Shown: piece by piece, positions 61,485 to 64,000 of the stretch
Numbering within the stretch: the first letter of the stretch is position 1
How the letters are laid out: every line of letters starts with the position of its first letter
Source of the DNA: an uncultured Megasphaera sp.
Lineage (GTDB): Bacteria > Bacillota > Negativicutes > Veillonellales > Megasphaeraceae
Reading direction: 5' to 3'
Length of the DNA stretch: 64,000 nucleotides
Assembly (NCBI GenBank): GCA_900540735.1
Contig: UQHB01000011.1
Span: forward strand, 1-64,000
Program-made: the position numbers and the translations under genes
The notes under the pieces: generated by a model
Seen by the model: the letters and a program-made list of their open reading frames with translations, nothing else
Databases searched by the model: none
Told to the model about the DNA's origin: nothing

Positions 61485-61517
61485 AAAAAGGCACTCTCCG
61501 TAGAGAGTGCCTTTTTT
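61485..61517. terminator. etfBA terminator (bidirectional)
   Basis: AAAAAGGCACTCTC (61485-61498) pairs perfectly with GAGAGTGCCTTTTT around CGTA. It can also end the minus-strand gene at 61527. Confidence 0.92.
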
Positions 61518-61526
61518 ATATGGAAC

Positions 61527-61796
61527 TTATGCCGTGTGATGGGACATAAACATGTTGTTGAATTCGTGGACTGCGCGATTCATAAAGAACCCTGCCATGA
61601 AGAGGGCAAGAGGAGCTGCAATGGTCACGACCGTGATATCCTGAGCATGCTTCGAGACAAAGAGGGAGAACATGCTGGCAACGTATAAAATGCCGTGCAA
61701 TGCCGATTCGACAGAGATGCAGCAAAGGAACATGGCTATAAAGAACACGGCTACTGCCGCAGGGGAGACAATCACATCACTCCATCCGTTGGCCAA
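61527..61796 (-). CDS. Small multi-helix membrane protein, unknown
   Basis: About 89 residues with three hydrophobic segments (IVSPAAVAVFFIAMFLCCI, GILYVASMFSLFV and VVTIAAPLALFMAGFF). No family recognised. The start shown is TTG at 61796, only about 11 bases from the predicted transcription start. GTG at 61775 with GGAG four bases upstream is an alternative giving 82 residues. A consensus promoter supports expression. Confidence 0.6.
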   Translation of the reverse strand: MANGWSDVIVSPAAVAVFFIAMFLCCISVESALHGILYVASMFSLFVSKHAQDITVVTIAAPLALFMAGFFMNRAVHEFNNMFMSHHTA

Positions 61797-61813
61797 CGAG
61801 TTTTGTTTCCTAT

Positions 61814-61842
61814 ACTATACTGCTTTTTCTCAATATTGTCAA
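61814..61842 (-). promoter_or_regulatory. Consensus promoter for the 61527-61796 gene
   Basis: On the minus strand TTGACA (61842-61837), 17 bases, TATAGT (61819-61814). Confidence 0.75.
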
Positions 61843-61890
61843 TAATTTTGAGAAAATAAAGTGAGAGGAAAATTGAGAATATCATAAAGA

Positions 61891-61934
61891 CCATGCAAAA
61901 AGGACTTCCCGAAGAGGAAGCCCTTTTTGCATGG
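61891..61934 (-). terminator. Terminator of the hemolysin III-type gene
   Basis: CCATGCAAAAAGG (61891-61903) pairs with CCTTTTTGCATGG (61922-61934), with an inner CTTCC/GGAAG stem. The T run is inside the distal arm when read on the minus strand. Confidence 0.75.
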
Positions 61935-61944
61935 AACCGATAGG

Positions 61945-62586
61945 TTATAAAACAAATTCGTAAATACAATAGAAGTGGGCCGCACTACCGGCGAGGACAA
62001 AGATGTGCCAAATGGCATGCTGGAAGGGGAGGCGGCGCCATAAATAAAAGACCGTCCCAGCCGTATAGCTCACACCGCCAATGATCAGCCAAACCATAGC
62101 GTCCCACGGCAGTAAAGCTTTTAATTCCGGAATGAGGACGACTGACAGCCAGCCCATGGCTACGTAGCAGAGCGTCGCAATAATGTGGAACCGTTTGACA
62201 TTAAAGCACTGCCAGACAATACCAATCAAAGCAAGGCTCCAAATGAGGAAGGACATAAAAGGCCCCGACCCTTGGCGGAGCGTAATCCAGAGAAAAGGCG
62301 TATACGTCCCGGCAATGAGGACATAAATGGCTGAGTGATCGAGTATCTTAAAGACATAGGCCGTTTTGGGCAATCTAAAGAAGCTGTGATAGAGCGTGCT
62401 CATCATGTAGAGCAAAATGAGGGACACGCCGTAGACGATGACAGCCGCTAAATGCCACGGCCCTTCTTGATGAATATAGACGGCATAAACCATGAGGCAT
62501 AACGCCGTAATGGACAAAATGGCACCAATGCCGTGGGTGACAGCGTTGGCAATTTCTTCTATAAGTTGTTTAAACTTTGGGGTCAT
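61945..62586 (-). CDS. trhA: Hemolysin III/TrhA (PAQR-type) membrane protein
   Basis: A 213-residue seven-helix protein. EEIANAVTHGIGAILSI at the N-terminus, YMMSTLYHSFF in the third segment, LDHSAIYVLIAGTYTPF and the C-terminal HAIWHIFVLAGSAAHF carry the conserved His and Asp metal-ligand residues of the family. Some members affect membrane fluidity; cytolysin activity is not implied. Confidence 0.93.
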   Translation of the reverse strand: MTPKFKQLIEEIANAVTHGIGAILSITALCLMVYAVYIHQEGPWHLAAVIVYGVSLILLYMMSTLYHSFFRLPKTAYVFKILDHSAIYVLIAGTYTPFLWITLRQGSGPFMSFLIWSLALIGIVWQCFNVKRFHIIATLCYVAMGWLSVVLIPELKALLPWDAMVWLIIGGVSYTAGTVFYLWRRLPFQHAIWHIFVLAGSAAHFYCIYEFVL

Positions 62587-62750
62587 TACTATCCCTTCTT
62601 TCTACTTCGTTCCCCTATATGATACCATAAAAGTATACATTTGTGTTATAGTATCTGTATATGTTTCTATATTCCCTACGAAGAGCCTTGAAAAAGAAGA
62701 GCCCTTATGATACGCTCATAGGGATATTACGAATAAAGGAAGACATACGA

Positions 62751-64000
62751 ATGAATATATTAACTGTAGAAAACGTAAAGAAATCATACGGCCTGCGCGT
62801 CCTCTTTGACGACGTGACCTTTGCAATCGATAAAGGGCAAAAACTGGGCCTTATTGGCCTCAACGGTGCTGGGAAGACGACGCTCCTGAAGATTATTGCA
62901 GGTCTTTCTGAAGCCGATAGCGGCGAAATTTGGCGCAATCCCAAGATGCGCATGCATTTCTTGCCTCAAGAGCCGCAATTCATTCCGGGCCATACAGTCC
63001 TCGAAAGCGTTCTTGACGGAGATTTACCGGTTATGAAGCTTTTACAGCAGTATGAAGAAGCCGTAGCTCGTGACGACGATGCAGCCGTGACGAAACTCTC
63101 TGCTGCCATGGACGAACAACACGCGTGGGAATTAGAACAGCATGCTAAAGTCATTTTGCAAAAACTAGGCATTGAAGACCTGACCCAAGTCGTGGATAAC
63201 CTCTCTGGTGGTCAGCGCAAACGCCTCGGCCTGGCTCGGGCCCTCATCATGCCGTGCGACCTCCTCATTATGGACGAACCGACGAACCATCTCGACGACA
63301 AGACCATTATGTGGCTTGAACAGTATCTCCACGATAGCAAAGCGGCTATTCTCCTCAGTACGCACGACCGGTACTTCCTCGATACAGTCGTCTCGAATAT
63401 GATTGAACTAGACCGGGGTAAAGTCTACACGTACGAAGGCAATTACGGCCAATACTTACAGCTCCGCCAAGACCGGCTGGAACGAGAAAAAGCGAGCGAA
63501 GCAAAACGGCGCAACCTCATTCGCCGCGAACGGGAATGGATTAAACGCGGTGCCCAAGCGCGCTCGACGAAACAAAAAGCCCGGCGTGACCGGTATGAAC
63601 AGCTTTGTGCTATTGAAGCAGGAAAGCCCATTGAAAACGTGGAAATCTTCGATACGTCCGTCCGCCTCGGTAAGACCATTATCGACATTGACGACATGGC
63701 CTTTGCCTACCCAGGAAAGACACCTTTGTTCCAACACGTTACATACCATGTGGTCAAACACGACCGTATCGGCATTATCGGTGAAAACGGTGTTGGGAAA
63801 TCGACGCTGCTCCAAGTCTTGGCCGGGAAGTTGCAGCCAACGCATGGCACCGTGACCATTGGCCAGACTGTACGCATCGGGTTCTTTACGCAGCAGCTCC
63901 CGGAATTTGATGAAAACATGCGTGTAATTGATTATATTGAAGAACGAGGCCATGCTGTTATCAACCAATTTGGCCAGCGCATTACCGCGTCTAGACTGCT
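62751..64000 (+). CDS. ABC-F family ATPase (truncated by window end)
   Basis: At least 416 residues are visible and the frame runs off the window. The first cassette has GLNGAGKTT, LSGGQRKRLGLARAL and LLIMDEPTNHLDD. A charged linker rich in Arg and Lys (about residues 235-285) follows. The second cassette starts with GENGVGKST. Tandem cassettes without membrane helices define ABC-F proteins, which act on the ribosome. It resembles Uup-type members, but the missing C-terminus prevents assignment. The start is ATG at 62751 after AAAGGA. Confidence 0.9.
   Translation, partial: MNILTVENVKKSYGLRVLFDDVTFAIDKGQKLGLIGLNGAGKTTLLKIIAGLSEADSGEIWRNPKMRMHFLPQEPQFIPGHTVLESVLDGDLPVMKLLQQYEEAVARDDDAAVTKLSAAMDEQHAWELEQHAKVILQKLGIEDLTQVVDNLSGGQRKRLGLARALIMPCDLLIMDEPTNHLDDKTIMWLEQYLHDSKAAILLSTHDRYFLDTVVSNMIELDRGKVYTYEGNYGQYLQLRQDRLEREKASEAKRRNLIRREREWIKRGAQARSTKQKARRDRYEQLCAIEAGKPIENVEIFDTSVRLGKTIIDIDDMAFAYPGKTPLFQHVTYHVVKHDRIGIIGENGVGKSTLLQVLAGKLQPTHGTVTIGQTVRIGFFTQQLPEFDENMRVIDYIEERGHAVINQFGQRITASRL

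Overview
The window looks like a contiguous piece of chromosome from an anaerobic Firmicute. The gene set suggests the Negativicutes (Veillonellaceae, Megasphaera-like): homodimer-type pyruvate:ferredoxin oxidoreductase, acetate kinase, EtfBA, a sufCBDSU operon, Feo iron uptake, a SCIFF peptide with its radical SAM maturase, hemZ, and cobalamin nucleotide-loop genes. Base composition is moderate. No rRNA, tRNA or other firm marker is present, so the taxonomy is inference. I saw no rRNA, tRNA, CRISPR array, insertion sequence or prophage.

Layout. 0.1-5.0 kb: an EamA permease (minus), then pncB, an ADP-ribosylglycohydrolase, larE and nth. 5.1-7.4 kb: a small uncharacterised protein, the SCIFF peptide gene scfA, a terminator-like attenuator, the maturase scfB and a small membrane protein. 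7.6-12.7 kb: sufC-sufB-sufD-sufS-sufU. 12.8-20.6 kb: two acetyltransferases, gltS and tmcAL (minus), a lipoprotein with ackA, a HAD phosphatase behind a highly structured leader, and a LysR regulator with a small membrane protein (minus). 21.0-24.5 kb: PFOR behind a long leader containing a large palindrome. 24.7-36.2 kb: a tightly packed nine-gene run recJ-rel-dtd-MBL-perM-like-fur-like-hemZ-hisS-aspS.

36.2-36.6 kb holds what appears to be an unannotated type I toxin-antitoxin module: a 27-codon holin-like toxin ORF with a sequestered Shine-Dalgarno site, and a convergent antisense RNA with its own near-consensus promoter and terminator. 36.7-38.4 kb: an EamA permease overlapping a CntK-like (histidine racemase family) epimerase. 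38.5-43.2 kb: an aldo/keto reductase fold protein lacking its catalytic residues, threonine aldolase, a YgbA-family protein (minus), and a glycerophosphodiesterase with an alanine symporter. 43.3-47.7 kb: cobQ-cbiB-pduX-cobD for late cobalamin assembly. 47.9-52.2 kb: brnQ, an APC permease, a decayed MFS gene and a fumarylacetoacetase-family hydrolase (minus). 52.4-55.8 kb: glnS, a DUF4321 protein, maf and radC. 56.1-59.5 kb: DUF2325-feoA-feoB and a FeoB-associated Cys-rich protein. 59.7-64.0 kb: etfB-etfA, two membrane proteins (minus) and an ABC-F ATPase cut by the window end.

How the genes fit together. The core theme is anaerobic energy and iron-sulfur metabolism. PFOR and AckA take pyruvate towards acetate and ATP, Etf moves electrons, Suf builds clusters, and Feo supplies ferrous iron. 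A Fur-type regulator is embedded in the stringent-response/aminoacyl-tRNA synthetase operon. Most operons end in clear intrinsic terminators. Several leaders (HAD, PFOR, feo, suf) carry unexplained dyad symmetry.
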